From Archangiaceae bacterium (GTDB lineage: Bacteria > Myxococcota > Myxococcia > Myxococcales > Myxococcaceae), in NCBI GenBank assembly GCA_023248915.1, contig JAHFDQ010000425.1:1-5540 (forward strand): a stretch of 5,540 bases of DNA, written 5' to 3'. Shown one piece after another: positions 5,101 through 5,540 of the stretch. The position numbers and the translations under genes are program-made. The notes beneath the pieces are model-generated. The model did no database searches and was not told where the DNA came from. It saw only the letters and a program-made list of their open reading frames with translations. The stretch's first letter is position 1; each line of letters begins with the position of its first letter.

Positions 5101-5540
5101 TCAGGGCAGCTGGCACTGTTCCGGCCCCTTCGGCGCCAGGTGCAGCTTCGCTTCAGAGCCTCCGTCGTCGGGGCCTACCGAGCGCACCAGGTACTCGCCC
5201 GCGTCGAGCGGCGGCAGCGCGCAGGTGAAGTGCCGGCGGATACACCCTTCGACGCACGAGGCGTGCCCGTTGCAGCCCGGCGCGCCGAGCGAAAGGTCGA
5301 TGACGCCGCCGTCCACCGACACCAGGCACCGCAGCGGCGAAGGGTCGCACCTGCTGCCGCACTGTTGAATCAACTCGACGCGAAGGGGAACGCCCGCCTT
5401 CATGACGCCGCCCTCGGGCACGCAGAAGAGTCCGTGACGCTCTCGCGGCCTGCACTCGGCGTCGCGCTCGGAGCGCTCCTCCTCGAAGAGCTGTCGAATC
5501 CCGTCCGGGGCCCCGGGCCCGGGCGACTTCGTGACGCAGC
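5101..5540 (-). CDS. Unrecognised cysteine-containing protein, C-terminal part
   Basis: Open frame entering from the right edge and ending at TGA 5101-5103, giving at least 145 residues. The N-terminus, and so any signal peptide or lipobox, is outside the window. A GTG at 5419-5421 is an internal codon and not a likely start, because the frame is open through to the edge and upstream residues include a charged stretch (FEEERSERD) and more Cys. The visible part has about a dozen Cys, in motifs such as CGSRCDPSPLRC, APGCNGHASCVEGC and, at the very end, EQCQLP. Between them are beta-rich stretches (VPLRVELI, CLVSVDGGVIDLSL, AGEYLVRSVG). This suggests a disulphide-bonded beta-sandwich-like exported protein. 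I do not recognise the family. It is read in the same direction as the GH9 gene, but the 178-bp gap argues against tight coupling. Confidence 0.7.
   Translation of the reverse strand, partial: CVTKSPGPGAPDGIRQLFEEERSERDAECRPRERHGLFCVPEGGVMKAGVPLRVELIQQCGSRCDPSPLRCLVSVDGGVIDLSLGAPGCNGHASCVEGCIRRHFTCALPPLDAGEYLVRSVGPDDGGSEAKLHLAPKGPEQCQLP

Overview
The window looks like chromosomal DNA of a myxobacterium (Myxococcota). It has very high G+C and strong G/C bias at third codon positions, which opens long antisense shadow frames. It carries a Ser/Thr kinase of the myxobacterial HRDxSPxN type, a cysteine-rich repeat lipoprotein, an outer-membrane barrel resembling the N-terminal module of myxobacterial OmpA-like proteins, and a glycoside hydrolase with an Asp/Ala/Gly-rich linker and a MYXO-CTERM-like C-terminal sorting tag. 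The species cannot be named from this sequence.

Layout. (1) 1-600, minus: N-terminal part of a PknB-type kinase running off the left edge, interrupted by an in-frame TAG at the interlobe hinge although the frame on both sides is well conserved. (2) 601-848: divergent intergenic region holding a small hairpin and a TCTCGAG direct repeat, with no gene seen. (3) 849-2264, plus: lipoprotein with about 60 cysteines and three tandem repeats of about 80 residues. (4) 2261-2869, plus: 202-residue beta-barrel protein, joined to the lipoprotein by an ATGA overlap. (5) 2742-4922, minus: secreted GH9-family glycoside hydrolase, convergent with and overlapping the barrel gene by 128 bp. (6) 4923-5100: short intergenic region. 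(7) 5101-5540, minus: C-terminal part of an unrecognised cysteine-containing protein running off the right edge.

How the genes may work together. The lipoprotein and barrel form a probable two-gene operon making an envelope complex or a surface-displayed lipoprotein with its barrel partner; this is inferred from coupling and localisation signals only. The GH9 enzyme is probably exported by Sec and then processed at its C-terminus, consistent with polysaccharide degradation by a soil or predatory bacterium. The kinase is transcribed divergently from the lipoprotein operon, but nothing in the sequence shows that it regulates it.

The most noteworthy points are the stop codon at the kinase hinge, the non-canonical residues at conserved GH9 active-site positions, the C-terminal extension beyond the MYXO-CTERM-like tag that coincides with the convergent gene, and the coupled lipoprotein/barrel pair. 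I see no mobile element, CRISPR array or RNA gene.
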